From assembly GCF_000963885.1 (NCBI RefSeq), contig NZ_BALE01000012.1, positions 95,351-159,350 on the forward strand: DNA of 64,000 bases. The letters are read 5' to 3'. Below are positions 54,715-64,000 of this stretch, piece by piece. The notes beneath the pieces are model-generated. The model was given only the letters and a program-made list of their open reading frames with translations. It was not told the DNA's origin and did no database searches. Position numbers and translations under genes: made by a program. Positions within the stretch are counted from its first letter, which is position 1. Every line of letters begins with the position of its first letter. Origin of the DNA: Tanticharoenia sakaeratensis NBRC 103193. Its GTDB lineage: Bacteria > Pseudomonadota > Alphaproteobacteria > Acetobacterales > Acetobacteraceae.

Positions 54715-55773
54715 ATGGCCCTGGCACGTGCGCTTGTCCTCGAACGTGAGCATGTCCTGTCGATCCGGGACATCGATGTTCCGTCCGAACTTGGTCCCGA
54801 CGATGTCCGTGTGGCGATCCACACGGTGGGCATCTGCGGCAGCGATGTCCACTATTACACGCATGGGCATATCGGCCCATTCGTCGTCCGCGAACCCATG
54901 GTTCTGGGTCATGAGGCATCCGGTATCGTGACCGAGATCGGCGGCGGGGTTCGACATCTCGCCGTCGGCGATCGGGTCTGCATGGAGCCCGGCATTCCCG
55001 ACGCACGGTCCCGCGCCTCGCGAATGGGCCTCTACAATGTCGATCCCGCCGTGCGGTTCTGGGCGACGCCACCGATCCATGGCTGTCTGACGCCATCGGT
55101 CGTGCATCCGGCGGCCTGTACCTTCCGCCTGCCGGACAGCGTGTCCTTCGCGGAAGGTGCGATGGTGGAACCGCTTGCGATCGGTATTCAGGCAGCCGTG
55201 AAGGCCGGTCTGAAGCCCGGCGATCGATGCGCCGTCACGGGATGCGGCACGATCGGCCTGATAGTAGCGCTGTCGGCGCTCGCAGGCGGCGCGTCCGAGG
55301 TCATCATCACCGACGTCGCGCCGGACAAGCTCGCCAATGCGGCGCGCTATCCGGGCCTGGTCCCGCTCAACGTCCGGGAGGAAAGCCTGCGCGCGCGCCT
55401 CGATACGCTGTGCGGCGCGGACTGGGGAGCGGACGTGGTGTTCGAGGCCAGCGGCAGTCCGCACGTGTATGACGATGTGCTGGCCGCCGTACGACCCGGA
55501 GGGACGGTCGTGCTGGTCGGCATGCCACCTGACAAGGCACCGTTCGATATCGTCTCGGCACAGGCCAAGGAGATCCGGATCGAGACGGTCTTCCGCTATG
55601 CCAATGTGTTCGACCGCGCGCTCGATCTGATGGCATCCGGCAAGATCGACCTGAAGCCCCTGATCGCGGAAACGTTCGCTTTCGAAGATTCGGTGGCGGC
55701 CTTCGAACGCGCCGCCGAAGCCCGCGCCACCGACGTCAAACTCCAGATCCGCGTGGGCTCGGATACACCGTAA
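54715..55773 (+). CDS. Sorbitol/xylitol-dehydrogenase-like medium-chain NAD-dependent dehydrogenase
   Basis: Oxidises a polyol to a ketose. The 352-residue protein has catalytic zinc ligands C41 (GICGSD), H66-E67 (LGHE) and E152 (EPL). The NAD loop is GCGTIG (176-181), and D200 after it favours NAD. The region that usually holds the four structural-zinc cysteines (about residues 93-107, [15 protein letters not shown]) has none, as in mammalian sorbitol dehydrogenase. The ATG at 54715 is chosen over a GTG at 54679 because family similarity starts there. Placement behind a binding protein suggests it uses the imported polyol. Confidence 0.87.
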   Translation: MALARALVLEREHVLSIRDIDVPSELGPDDVRVAIHTVGICGSDVHYYTHGHIGPFVVREPMVLGHEASGIVTEIGGGVRHLAVGDRVCMEPGIPDARSRASRMGLYNVDPAVRFWATPPIHGCLTPSVVHPAACTFRLPDSVSFAEGAMVEPLAIGIQAAVKAGLKPGDRCAVTGCGTIGLIVALSALAGGASEVIITDVAPDKLANAARYPGLVPLNVREESLRARLDTLCGADWGADVVFEASGSPHVYDDVLAAVRPGGTVVLVGMPPDKAPFDIVSAQAKEIRIETVFRYANVFDRALDLMASGKIDLKPLIAETFAFEDSVAAFERAAEARATDVKLQIRVGSDTP

Positions 55774-55791
55774 CCGCAGGACGGCACCGCA

Positions 55792-55817
55792 CCGGCCGAG
55801 CAATCTGGCTCGGCCGG
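55792..55817. terminator. Inverted repeat between convergent dehydrogenase and uvrB genes
   Basis: CCGGCCGAGC pairs perfectly with GCTCGGCCGG around a 6-base loop AATCTG. It lies midway between two convergent stops, so a shared terminator is likely, though it has no T-run. Confidence 0.6.
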
Positions 55818-55833
55818 GACGAGGCTTCCAGGC

Positions 55834-58050
55834 TTACTTAGACCCGCGCCTGCGGCCTCCGCCGCGCTTCTTGTTCGGATCATACCCGCCGCCGCCCGGC
55901 CCGAGCGGCTTCGGGGTGTGGTCCTTGGGTTTGCGGGCGCCCGGGCGGCCCGCGGTGGAATTGCCGATCGCCGGCGCATCGAGGCCGAGTTCGATCGCTT
56001 CGAGCCGCTTGATCTCGTCGCGCAGGCGGGCGGCCTGTTCGAAATCGAGATTGCCTGCCGCCTCGCGCATCCGCTTCTCCAGATCCTGGATCGAGGCCCC
56101 CAGTGACTTGCCGACGAACTCCTTCGTATCGCCCTCCGCATCGGGCGCGACAGTGACGTAGTCCTGCTCGAACACGGAGCCTAGCGCATCGCCGATCTTC
56201 GTGCGCACGCTCTGCGGCGTAATCCCGTGCGCTTCGTTCCATTCGGTCTGCTTCGCACGACGGCGTGCCGTTTCCTCGATTGCGAACTTCAGACTGTCGG
56301 TCATCTTGTCCGCATAGAGCAGGACATGACCATCCACGTTGCGTGCGGCGCGTCCGATGGTCTGGATCAGTGATGTCCTGCTGCGCAGGAAGCCTTCCTT
56401 GTCGGCATCCAGGATCGCCACCAGCGCGCACTCGGGAATGTCGAGCCCCTCGCGCAGCAGGTTGATACCGACCAGAACGTCGAACGCACCCAGACGCAGA
56501 TCCCGGATGATCTCGATGCGCTCAAGCGTATCGACGTCGGAATGGAGGTAACGCACGCGGATACCTGCTTCGCCGAGATAATCCGTGAGGTCCTCCGCCA
56601 TGCGCTTGGTCAGCGTCGTGACCAGAATACGGCCACCCTTGCTGATCGTATCGCGGCATTCCGCAAGCAGATCGTCCACCTGCCCTTCGACCGGCCGCAC
56701 GATCGTGACAGGGTCGATCAGCCCTGTCGGACGAATGATCTGCTCGGCGAAGACACCGCCGGTCCGCTCCATTTCCCATGGACCGGGTGTTGCGCTGACG
56801 AACACGGTCTGCGGGCGGAAGGCTTCCCATTCACCGAACTTCAGCGGCCGGTTGTCGATGCAGGACGGCAGGCGGAAGCCGAAATCCGACAGGATCGATT
56901 TGCGCGCGAAGTCTCCGCGCTCCATGCCGCCGATCTGCGGCACAGTCACATGGCTCTCGTCCACGATAAGAAGCGCGTCTTCGGGCAGATATTCGAACAG
57001 GGTCGGCGGCGGATCGCCGGGGCCGCGTCCGGAGAGATAGCGCGAGTAGTTCTCGATGCCCTTGCAGGCGCCCGTCGTCTCGATCATCTCGAGATCGAAC
57101 GTGGTACGCTGGCGCAGGCGTTCGGCCTCGAGCAGTTTGCCTTCCGCCGTGAACTGCTCCAGACGGCCCTTCAGTTCCTGCTTGATGCCGATGATCGCCT
57201 GATTGAGCGTCGGCCTCGGCGTGACGTAGTGCGAATTCGCATAGAGGCTGATCTCCGCGAGGTCCGCCGTCTTGTCGCCGGTCAGCGGGTCGAACTCGGT
57301 GATCTGGTCGATCTCATCGCCGAACAGCGAGATCCGCCAGGCGCGATCCTCGTTCTGCACGGGGAAGACGTCGATCTGCTCACCCCTGACCCGGAACGTG
57401 CCGCGCTGGAAGGCCGCATCGTTGCGGCGATACTGCAGTTCCACAAGCGCCTTGATGAGCCGGTCGCGGTCGATGGAGCCGCCGGTCTCCAGCTTCACCA
57501 CCATCTTCGAGTAGGTCTCGACTGAACCGATACCGTAGATGCAGCTGACGGACGCCACGATGATGACGTCGTTGCGTTCGAGCAGAGCCTGTGTCGCCGC
57601 GTGGCGCATGCGGTCGATCTGCTCGTTGATCTGGCTGTCCTTCTCGATATACGTGTCCGAGCGCGGGACATAGGCTTCCGGCTGGTAGTAGTCGTAGTAC
57701 GAGACGAAGTATTCCACCGCGTTGTTCGGAAAGAACTGCTTCATCTCGCCGTAGAGCTGGGCGGCCAGCGTCTTGTTCGGTGCCAGCACGAGCGTCGGCT
57801 TCTGTGTCGCCTCGATCACCTTGGCCATGGTGAACGTCTTGCCCGAACCGGTGACGCCCAGCAGGACCTGATCGCGTTCGCCTTCTTCGACGCCGCGCAC
57901 GAGTTCCGCGATCGCCGTCGGCTGGTCGCCGGCGGGTTCGTAATCCGAGACGGCCTCCATCCGCCGCACCTTGGCCTTCGCAGGCTGGCGCTCGGGCGTG
58001 AAGGCCATGGGCATATCGGGAAGCGAGGAACGGGCGGCAGATGCAGACAT
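55834..58050 (-). CDS. uvrB: UvrABC nucleotide excision repair subunit B
   Basis: Damage-verifying helicase-like subunit of excision repair. The 738-residue protein has Walker A GVTGSGKT at residues 65-72, the beta-hairpin segment [12 protein letters not shown], and the UVR motif near the C-terminus. A basic Lys/Arg/Gly tail ends the protein. The ATG at 58050 (MSASAARSS) is used; the frame continues upstream but without similarity. It is divergent from glpR. Confidence 0.97.
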   Translation of the reverse strand: MSASAARSSLPDMPMAFTPERQPAKAKVRRMEAVSDYEPAGDQPTAIAELVRGVEEGERDQVLLGVTGSGKTFTMAKVIEATQKPTLVLAPNKTLAAQLYGEMKQFFPNNAVEYFVSYYDYYQPEAYVPRSDTYIEKDSQINEQIDRMRHAATQALLERNDVIIVASVSCIYGIGSVETYSKMVVKLETGGSIDRDRLIKALVELQYRRNDAAFQRGTFRVRGEQIDVFPVQNEDRAWRISLFGDEIDQITEFDPLTGDKTADLAEISLYANSHYVTPRPTLNQAIIGIKQELKGRLEQFTAEGKLLEAERLRQRTTFDLEMIETTGACKGIENYSRYLSGRGPGDPPPTLFEYLPEDALLIVDESHVTVPQIGGMERGDFARKSILSDFGFRLPSCIDNRPLKFGEWEAFRPQTVFVSATPGPWEMERTGGVFAEQIIRPTGLIDPVTIVRPVEGQVDDLLAECRDTISKGGRILVTTLTKRMAEDLTDYLGEAGIRVRYLHSDVDTLERIEIIRDLRLGAFDVLVGINLLREGLDIPECALVAILDADKEGFLRSRTSLIQTIGRAARNVDGHVLLYADKMTDSLKFAIEETARRRAKQTEWNEAHGITPQSVRTKIGDALGSVFEQDYVTVAPDAEGDTKEFVGKSLGASIQDLEKRMREAAGNLDFEQAARLRDEIKRLEAIELGLDAPAIGNSTAGRPGARKPKDHTPKPLGPGGGGYDPNKKRGGGRRRGSK

Positions 58051-58143
58051 GGCGTAGAAGATGGCTCCTGACGGTCGCGGCGCAAGGTGTTTCGATCGTT
58101 GACGCCTAACGCGGCAAGAGGCCAGATCGACGCACGTCCTTCG

Positions 58144-58962
58144 ATGATGAGACAGCATTTGAGCGAATACGAACCTGACACGCGCGATTCCGAACGAACC
58201 ACCCTGACCCCTCGCCTGCGCGAGATCGTCTCCATGGTGCGGACCCGGGGTTATCTCTCCAACGAAGACCTTGCCCGCCATTTCGGCGTTGCCGTCCAGA
58301 CCATCCGTCGCGACGTGAACCGACTGGCCGATGAAGGGCATGTGATGCGCCACCACGGGGGCGCGGGGCTGCCTTCATCGGTCGAGAACATTGCGTATGG
58401 GGAACGTCAGGTCCGCAACCGTCTCGAAAAGGCGGCGATCGGCCGCTGTGCCGCGGGTCTCATCACGCCCGACGCCGCCCTGTTCATCAATATCGGTACG
58501 ACGACGGAGGCCTTTGCCGCATCGCTCGGCCAGTGTCCGCGCCTTCGTGTCATCACCAACAACCTGCATGTGGCAGCAACACTCGCGCCGCGGCCCGATT
58601 ATCAGGTGGTGATCGCAGGCGGCACGGTGCGGTCGCATGACGGTGGAATCGTGGGATCGAGCGCAACCGAGAACCTCTCCGCATTCCGCGCGGATTTCGG
58701 CGTCATCGGGATCAGCGGGATCGACGAGGATGGCTCATTGCTCGACTTCGATGTCGAGGAGATCCATTGCGCCCGGATGATCATGAGGAATTCGCAGCGC
58801 GTGCTTCTGCTTGCCGACCATACGAAATGGCAGCGTCGCGCCATGGGCTGCGTCGGGCATATCCGCGATGTCCATGATTTCATCACGGATCGCGATCCCC
58901 CGCCGGGCGCGCGTGCCATGCTGGCGCAATGCAGGACGCGCATCCATATCGCGCCGCCCTGA
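58144..58962 (+). CDS. glpR: DeoR-family glycerol-3-phosphate regulon repressor
   Basis: Represses glycerol genes until glycerol 3-phosphate binds. The roughly 272-residue protein has an N-terminal winged HTH ([20 protein letters not shown], with [11 protein letters not shown] as the recognition segment). The C-terminal DeoR sensor domain contains [10 protein letters not shown] and ADHTKW. It heads glpD-glpF-glpK on the same strand, the basis for calling it GlpR. Two adjacent ATGs (58144, 58147) are possible starts. Confidence 0.9.
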   Translation: MMRQHLSEYEPDTRDSERTTLTPRLREIVSMVRTRGYLSNEDLARHFGVAVQTIRRDVNRLADEGHVMRHHGGAGLPSSVENIAYGERQVRNRLEKAAIGRCAAGLITPDAALFINIGTTTEAFAASLGQCPRLRVITNNLHVAATLAPRPDYQVVIAGGTVRSHDGGIVGSSATENLSAFRADFGVIGISGIDEDGSLLDFDVEEIHCARMIMRNSQRVLLLADHTKWQRRAMGCVGHIRDVHDFITDRDPPPGARAMLAQCRTRIHIAPP

Positions 58963-59019
58963 CTGGCGCAGCGCCCGGCGCGTATTGGCGCAAACCGAAC
59001 ACGCTTCTGTGACAAATCG

Positions 59020-59034
59020 TTCGTTCCTCACGAA
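59020..59034. promoter_or_regulatory. GlpR-like operator candidate, distal site before glpD
   Basis: TTCGT-TCCTC-ACGAA, a 5-bp palindrome about 85 bp before glpD. Its left half (TTCGTTC) is the same as in the palindrome before glpF. Confidence 0.45.
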
Positions 59035-59081
59035 AACGCGTTCTCTTTTGCTCGTTATCGCCGTTGATGCACGCGGTGATG

Positions 59082-59093
59082 TTCGGATACGAA
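59082..59093. promoter_or_regulatory. GlpR-like operator candidate, proximal site before glpD
   Basis: TTCG-GATA-CGAA, flanked by ATG on the left, closely follows the E. coli GlpR consensus (ATGTTCG-4N-CGAACAT) over its inner part. It lies 25 bp before the glpD ATG. Confidence 0.55.
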
Positions 59094-59117
59094 TGCCTCC
59101 AAGTTAGGGAGGCAGCC

Positions 59118-60674
59118 ATGTCGTCGATCAGTTCCATCACGACCGCCCATGCGCCGCAGCATGACATGATCGATCTTCTGGTCATCGGCGGCGGGGTCAA
59201 CGGTTGCGGCATCGCGCGCGATGCGGCAGGCCGCGGCGCCAGCGTCATGCTGGTCGAACAGGACGATCTCGCAGGTCACACGTCATCCGCCAGCACCAAG
59301 CTGATCCATGGCGGCCTGCGTTATCTGGAATATTACGAGTTCCGGCTCGTCCGGGAGGCGTTGATTGAGCGCGACCGGCTTCTGAAGATCGCCCCTCATA
59401 TCATCTGGCCGATGCGCTTCGTCCTGCCGCACTCGAAGCTGCTCCGTCCGGCGTGGCTCCTGCGCCTTGGGCTGTTCATCTACGATCATCTCGCACCGAA
59501 CATGACCCTGCCGCGCACGCGCGCCGTGCGTCTGCAACAGAGTTCGGTCGGCGCAGGCCTCAAGCCGGAATACACGAAGGGCTTCATCTATTCGGACGGA
59601 TGGGTTCAGGACAGCCGTCTGGTCGCGCTGAATGCCATGGACGCGGCCTCGCTGGGCGCGGACATCAACACGCGCACGCGTCTGATCGGAGCCACGCGTC
59701 AGGCAACGTACTGGGAAGCAACGCTCGAAGACACCGAAACAGGCGCACGGCGGACCATAAAGGCCCGGACTCTGGTCAATGCGGCGGGCCCGTGGGTTGC
59801 GAAACTGCTGCACAGGACACTGGCCGTGAGCGGAAACAAGCAGGTCCGCATGGTCAAGGGCAGCCACATCGTGGTGCCGCGCCAGTTCGACGGTCCGCAG
59901 GCCTACATTCTGCAAAACCCTGACAAGCGCATCATTTTCGCGATTCCTTACGAGAACGACTACACGCTGATCGGCACCACGGACATTCCGTGGACGCAGG
60001 ATCCGGGTCACGTCGAGATCTCCGGGGAGGAAATCACGTATCTGTGCGACAGCTTCAACCGCTACTTCAGCAAGTCGGTCTCTCCGGCCGATGTGAAATG
60101 GACGTATGCGGGTGTCAGGCCGCTTTATGACGACGCGGCCGCGAATGCCTCGGCGGTCACCCGCGATTACGTGCTCGACCTGAACACGGATGGCGGCGCG
60201 CCTGTTCTGTCGATCTTCGGCGGCAAGATCACGACATATCGCAAACTGGCCGAGCATGCCCTGGAGAAGCTGGCCCCCGTCCTGTCGGCCGTTTCCAGTC
60301 CCGGATGGACGGCGTCCCGTCCCCTGCCGGGCGGCGATTTCCAGAGTCGGGAATTCGACAAGCTGCTCGCCAGGCTCAGGGCGAAGGCGCCCTATCTCGA
60401 CAAGAAGACGGCCTGGCGTCTGGCGCGCAACTACGGGACGCGCGCGTTCGATATCGCGGGCCGTGCGGCCGCTGATCTCGGACAGGATTTCGGTGGCGGC
60501 CTTTCGGAACGTGAAGTCGATTACCTGATGGATCACGAATGGGCCCGCACCGCGCAGGACGTTCTCTGGCGCCGCTCGAAGCTTGGACTGGTTCTCGACC
60601 AGGCCCAGGTCACCCGACTTGATGCCTACATGACCCACCGGCGAACCGCGCCCTCCGTATCGCACGTCGCCTAA
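59118..60674 (+). CDS. glpD: Aerobic glycerol-3-phosphate dehydrogenase
   Basis: FAD enzyme at the inner membrane that oxidises glycerol 3-phosphate and feeds electrons to quinone. The 518-residue protein has the FAD motif VIGGGVNGCGIARDAAGRG. It also has SSASTKLIHGGLRYLEYYEF, and the C-terminal domain that follows the ISIFGGKITTYRKLAEHAL-type segment. The ATG at 59118 is preceded by AGGGAGG with good spacing, which decides the start. It is the first structural gene of the glp run. Confidence 0.96.
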   Translation: MSSISSITTAHAPQHDMIDLLVIGGGVNGCGIARDAAGRGASVMLVEQDDLAGHTSSASTKLIHGGLRYLEYYEFRLVREALIERDRLLKIAPHIIWPMRFVLPHSKLLRPAWLLRLGLFIYDHLAPNMTLPRTRAVRLQQSSVGAGLKPEYTKGFIYSDGWVQDSRLVALNAMDAASLGADINTRTRLIGATRQATYWEATLEDTETGARRTIKARTLVNAAGPWVAKLLHRTLAVSGNKQVRMVKGSHIVVPRQFDGPQAYILQNPDKRIIFAIPYENDYTLIGTTDIPWTQDPGHVEISGEEITYLCDSFNRYFSKSVSPADVKWTYAGVRPLYDDAAANASAVTRDYVLDLNTDGGAPVLSIFGGKITTYRKLAEHALEKLAPVLSAVSSPGWTASRPLPGGDFQSREFDKLLARLRAKAPYLDKKTAWRLARNYGTRAFDIAGRAAADLGQDFGGGLSEREVDYLMDHEWARTAQDVLWRRSKLGLVLDQAQVTRLDAYMTHRRTAPSVSHVA

Positions 60675-60682
60675 CGCAACCA

Positions 60683-60702
60683 CGCGCGGCCCATGCCGCG
60701 CG
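60683..60702. repeat. GC-rich hairpin between glpD and glpF
   Basis: CGCGCGGC-CCAT-GCCGCGCG, a perfect 8-bp stem without a T-run. It could lower transcription into glpF-glpK or stabilise the glpD mRNA end. Confidence 0.5.
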
Positions 60703-60714
60703 GCATCCCACCGA

Positions 60715-60731
60715 TTCGTTCTAGGAACGAA
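60715..60731. promoter_or_regulatory. GlpR-like operator overlapping the glpF ribosome site
   Basis: TTCGTTC-TAG-GAACGAA, a perfect 7-bp palindrome ending 4 bp before the glpF ATG. Its half-site is shared with the region before glpD. The AGGA within it is the only ribosome site visible for glpF, so the palindrome could act on DNA, on the mRNA as a hairpin, or both. Confidence 0.6.
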
Positions 60732-60735
60732 ACAT

Positions 60736-61644
60736 ATGTCCACAGATCCGATCGCCCGGGCGGATGCCCGGACCATGACACCGCAGAAGAAGTTTCTTGG
60801 TGAACTCATCTGCGAGATGTTCGCTGTCATCATCATCATCCTCTTTGGTGACAGCGTCGCTGCGATGTACACGCTCTATGATCCGAGCCCGTACAAGACC
60901 GCCTATTGGGGCGTCTGTATCGTCTGGGGCCTGGGCGTGACGATCGCGATCTACGCGACGGGCGCCGTCAGCGGCACGCACGCCAATCCTGCGGTCACGA
61001 TCGCGCTCGCGACGTATCGCGGTTTCTCGTGGAAGAAGGTGCCTGCCTATTGCGCGGCACAGATCGTCGGCGGCATCATCGGCGCGGCCCTCGTCTATGC
61101 CCTCTTCGGGCCGGTCATCGACCATTTCAATGCGACGCATCATCTGACGCGTGCACTGGATGGTGGGGCCGCGGGCGTGTTCTTCACTCATCCCGGTGAT
61201 TACATCACGGCGAGGCATGCCTTCTTCGACGAGACGGTGCTGACGGCGATGCTGCTGTTCGGAATCTTCGCGATCACCTGCCAGTTCAACACGCAGGCAC
61301 CGCAGGCGAACACGTCCGCCCTGATCATCGGCCTTCTGGTCGCGACCATCGGTGCATCGGCCGGCTATCTGGATGCATGGGCCATCAATCCCGCCCGTGA
61401 CCTTGGGCCGCGCATCTTCTGCTACTTCGCGGGCTGGGGCTCGTCCGCCTTCCCTGCTCCCATGAATTACTGGTGGGTTCCGATCGCAGCGCCCATTCTC
61501 GGCGGCCTGATCGGTGCCGGCATGTATCACACGCTGCTGCGGCCCTTCATGCCCAATGCGCCGCTGCCCACGGCGGAAGTGACAGCACCCACCCCCGTTC
61601 CGCTCGCCGATCCCAACCATTTCGGCACGCCGTCCCATCCCTGA
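60736..61644 (+). CDS. glpF: Glycerol facilitator (aquaglyceroporin)
   Basis: Inner-membrane channel for glycerol. The 302-residue protein has six helices and both pore motifs: NPA at 84-86 and NPARD from 218, the latter with the Asp of glycerol channels. It is about 20 residues longer than E. coli GlpF, with extra residues at both ends. It lies between glpD and glpK; the glpK ATG is 42 bp on. Confidence 0.95.
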   Translation: MSTDPIARADARTMTPQKKFLGELICEMFAVIIIILFGDSVAAMYTLYDPSPYKTAYWGVCIVWGLGVTIAIYATGAVSGTHANPAVTIALATYRGFSWKKVPAYCAAQIVGGIIGAALVYALFGPVIDHFNATHHLTRALDGGAAGVFFTHPGDYITARHAFFDETVLTAMLLFGIFAITCQFNTQAPQANTSALIIGLLVATIGASAGYLDAWAINPARDLGPRIFCYFAGWGSSAFPAPMNYWWVPIAAPILGGLIGAGMYHTLLRPFMPNAPLPTAEVTAPTPVPLADPNHFGTPSHP

Positions 61645-61686
61645 GACCGTCTCGACCCTGACACGGACCCTTCAAGGAGCACCATC

Positions 61687-63228
61687 ATGACCAAGCAAGA
61701 CCGCATTCTCGCCATCGACCAGGGCACGACCTCGACACGCTCGATCGTCTTCGACAACCGGGCCCACAGCCTGTCCGTCGCCCGCCGCGAGTTCGAGCAG
61801 TTCTATCCGGAGCCGGGCTGGGTGGAGCACGATGCCGAACAGATCTGGCGCGATGTCGTCCAGACCGCCCGCGAGGCGATCGAGCAGGCCGGATCGCCGG
61901 AGCGGATCGCAGGCATCGGTATCACCAACCAGCGCGAAACCGTCGTGATCTGGGAGCGCGACACCGGGCGACCGGTCTACAAGGCCATCGTCTGGCAGGA
62001 TCGCCGTACAAGTGCCCTGTGCCAGAAGATGAAGGCCGACGGGATCGAGGAAACGGTACGCGCCAAGACGGGCCTGCTGCTCGACCCGTATTTCTCGGCG
62101 ACGAAATTTGCCTGGATCCTCGACAACGCGCCCGGCGCACGGGATGCGGCAGAAGCGGGCAAGCTTGCCTGCGGCACGATCGACAGCTTTCTGCTGTGGC
62201 GTCTGACCGGCGGCCGCGTGCATGCGACCGACATCACGAATGCCTGCCGCACACTGCTGTTCGACATCCACAAGCAGGACTGGGACGAGGAACTGCTGCG
62301 CCTATTCCGGATCCCGCGTGCGATCCTGCCGGAAGTGCGCGACAACAGCACGATCTTCGGCGAGACCGATGCATCGCTTTTCGGCCGCCCGATTCCGATC
62401 GGCGGCATGGCCGGCGACCAACAGGCAGCCGTGGTCGGCCAGGCATGCTTCGAGGAAGGCATGGCCAAGTCGACCTACGGCACGGGCTGCTTCATGCTGC
62501 TCAATACGGGCACGAAGCCCGTCATGTCGCAGAACAGGATGCTCACGACCGTCGCCTACCGGATGCGCGGCCAGACCAATTACGCGCTCGAAGGCTCGAT
62601 CTTCGTCGCAGGGGCTGCGATCAAGTGGCTGCGTGACGGGCTGCACCTGATCACCCACGCGTCCCAGACGGACGACATGGCGACGCGCATTCCGGACAGC
62701 CACGGCGTCTTCATGGTGCCGGCTTTCGTGGGCCTCGGTGCGCCGCACTGGGATCCGGATGCACGCGGCCTTATCTGCGGCCTGACACTTGGTTCGACAT
62801 CCGCACATATCGCGCGTGCAGCGCTCGAATCCGTGGCGTTCCAGACCTACGATCTGGCCCATGCGATGCGCGAGGACGGCGGTGCGCAGGCCCGTCGCCT
62901 GCGGATCGACGGCGGCATGGCGGCGAATGACTGGTTCTGCCAGTTCCTGTCCGACATGCTCCAGGCCGAGGTCCAGCGACCACGCGATCTCGAGACGACG
63001 GCACAAGGGGCGGCCTTTCTCGCTGGCCTGGCCACAGGCGTCTGGAATGACCTGTCCGAGGTCGCGGCGACATGGTCGGAAGACCGCGTGTTCCGCCCGC
63101 AGATGGAAGCCAACCAGCGCCGCACGATGCTGAATGGCTGGGCCGATGCGGTACGCCGCACGCTCACGCCGCAGGTTCCGGCCGAGACGAAGCCGTCGAT
63201 CCATCCGGTGTCCAGCCACGCGGCCTGA
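61687..63228 (+). CDS. glpK: Glycerol kinase
   Basis: Phosphorylates glycerol to glycerol 3-phosphate. The 513-residue protein has the FGGY-family features: DQGTTSTRSIVFD at the start, the ITNQRETVVIWERDTG segment, and the GGMAGDQQAA and DGGMAANDWFCQ loops. Length is normal. AAGGAGCACCATC before the ATG contains a strong ribosome site. The hairpin at 63264-63295 follows. Confidence 0.97.
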   Translation: MTKQDRILAIDQGTTSTRSIVFDNRAHSLSVARREFEQFYPEPGWVEHDAEQIWRDVVQTAREAIEQAGSPERIAGIGITNQRETVVIWERDTGRPVYKAIVWQDRRTSALCQKMKADGIEETVRAKTGLLLDPYFSATKFAWILDNAPGARDAAEAGKLACGTIDSFLLWRLTGGRVHATDITNACRTLLFDIHKQDWDEELLRLFRIPRAILPEVRDNSTIFGETDASLFGRPIPIGGMAGDQQAAVVGQACFEEGMAKSTYGTGCFMLLNTGTKPVMSQNRMLTTVAYRMRGQTNYALEGSIFVAGAAIKWLRDGLHLITHASQTDDMATRIPDSHGVFMVPAFVGLGAPHWDPDARGLICGLTLGSTSAHIARAALESVAFQTYDLAHAMREDGGAQARRLRIDGGMAANDWFCQFLSDMLQAEVQRPRDLETTAQGAAFLAGLATGVWNDLSEVAATWSEDRVFRPQMEANQRRTMLNGWADAVRRTLTPQVPAETKPSIHPVSSHAA

Positions 63229-63263
63229 CATCGCGGGCGCATCTTCGCCCGAACCGGTCTGAC

Positions 63264-63295
63264 AGGGGCGTCGACGGATTTCCGTCGGCGCCCTT
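63264..63295 (+). terminator. Terminator of the glp operon
   Basis: GGGCG-T-CGACGG and CCGTCG-G-CGCCC pair around an ATTT loop, followed by TTGT. It starts 36 bp after the glpK stop and before the next gene. Confidence 0.75.
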
Positions 63296-63358
63296 GTCGT
63301 GTCCGGCGTGCCTTGCCATGCTATGACACATTCAATCGCCATTCGACGGAACACGCCC

Positions 63359-63775
63359 ATGGACATCCAGACGATCGATCAGACCTACACCCAGCTCCAG
63401 GGGCAGGCTCAGCAGTCAGCCCAAGCGCTCCAGACATTGGGCAACAAGCTTCAGGCTGCGGCCCAGAGCGGCGACCAGCAGGCCCGGGAATGGATGCTCG
63501 ACCTGCGTGAGTTGGCGCTCTCGTTTCAGGCTGAACAGCAGCAGGTCGCGGCCCTGTTGCAGAATCTGCATAACGCCATGGCGCAGCAGGCCCAGACGTA
63601 TGCACCTCAGGATTACGGCCAGCAGCAGGGCTACGCACCCGCACCGCAGCCGCAGCCGGCCGCTCAGCAGGGCGGCGGTTTCTTCAACAATTTCCTGAAT
63701 TCCGGGTTCGCACGTTCGGTCGAAGCCGGAGCCGGCTTCGGAATCGGCGACGACCTTATCAAGGACATTTTCTAG
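63359..63775 (+). CDS. Gln-rich coiled-coil protein, unknown
   Basis: A 138-residue protein. Residues 1-75 form an Ala/Gln-rich, heptad-like helix (LQGQAQQSAQALQTLGNKLQ). A Gln/Pro/Ala low-complexity linker follows (about 80-105), and then a conserved-looking glycine/phenylalanine-rich end (GGGFFNNFLNSGFARSVEAG). It has no signal peptide. I do not recognise a family; the C-terminal motif resembles those of small alphaproteobacterial proteins of unknown role. The ATG at 63359 is chosen because the helix starts there. Confidence 0.65.
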   Translation: MDIQTIDQTYTQLQGQAQQSAQALQTLGNKLQAAAQSGDQQAREWMLDLRELALSFQAEQQQVAALLQNLHNAMAQQAQTYAPQDYGQQQGYAPAPQPQPAAQQGGGFFNNFLNSGFARSVEAGAGFGIGDDLIKDIF

Positions 63776-64000
63776 GCCTCACCCGCCGGGATCAAAACCC
63801 GCCGCGCAACGGTGGGTTGATTGCCTTCGCGCGAGGATCATCCGTCAAGCCTGACACGGATCCGACGACCGAGTCACAGATTCGGGACACAATTCGCCGC
63901 CCGTTGCCCCGCCCCGGCGGAGGGCGGCCACAAGGCGGCGAACGTCAGACAATCGACCTAGAGCGGCTCCACTGAACGCTGATTCTGTGGCGTGACAGGA
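63776..64000. other. Gene-free window end
   Basis: I see no gene in these 225 bases. GC-rich inverted stretches occur near 63780-63815 but none is a clear terminator. TAGAGCGGCTCCACTGAAC-type sequence near 63959 resembles dispersed intergenic repeats seen in alphaproteobacteria; with the window ending here this cannot be judged. Confidence 0.4.

Overview
The window is a compact, high-GC chromosomal segment carrying about 53 protein genes and no rRNA, tRNA, CRISPR array or intact insertion sequence that I can see. Gene content and order point to an alphaproteobacterium, most likely an acetic acid bacterium (Acetobacteraceae). The signs are the secB/Tim44/mltA/smr neighbourhood, murJ-mutS-glnD, ctaB next to a COX1-like gene, an OprB porin, and aquaglyceroporin-type glycerol use. 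This placement is inference from content. Most of the segment is housekeeping DNA, and neighbouring genes often share 4-bp start/stop overlaps.

Layout. 1-9000: a truncated FecCD iron-transport permease, an Smr-domain protein, a trihaem cytochrome c peroxidase, an orphan DNA methyltransferase coupled to mltA, a Tim44-domain protein, secB (divergent) and an LpxO-like hydroxylase. 9250-18100: hemD-hemC divergent from tsaD-rlmJ-gpsA, a TylF-type methyltransferase, a CNT nucleoside transporter, glutathione peroxidase, an AEC carrier and a DUF4112 protein. 18160-35700: the OprB porin, murJ-mutS-glnD, a TPR/glycosyltransferase protein, a secreted beta-propeller, thrC, and the tightly coupled M16 peptidase-pmbA-Tim44 run. 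35700-40400: an inverted repeat and seven copies of an 8-bp unit, then a reduced cytochrome-oxidase cluster (COX1-like protein, ctaB, a 30-residue CoxF-like protein), pmtA and gshB.

40500-55800 is a nutrient-uptake region. It holds a TonB receptor, a periplasmic beta-propeller, greB-galM, a complete sugar ABC importer, a second importer recognisable as xylFGH, a second copy of the first importer's binding protein, and a sorbitol/xylitol-type dehydrogenase. 55800-63800 holds uvrB and a full glycerol regulon (glpR, glpD, glpF, glpK) with GlpR-like palindromes before glpD and glpF, then a Gln-rich coiled-coil protein.

The most unusual element is the COX1-like gene at 36938-38140. It aligns with haem-copper oxidase subunit I along its length and keeps the two histidines that bind the low-spin haem. 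It has lost the copper ligands, the cross-linked tyrosine and the high-spin haem ligand. It overlaps the haem O synthase gene by 4 bp, and ctaB in turn overlaps a tiny CoxF-like gene by 4 bp. This looks like the retained core of a dismantled cytochrome oxidase operon, perhaps reused as a haem-carrying membrane protein.
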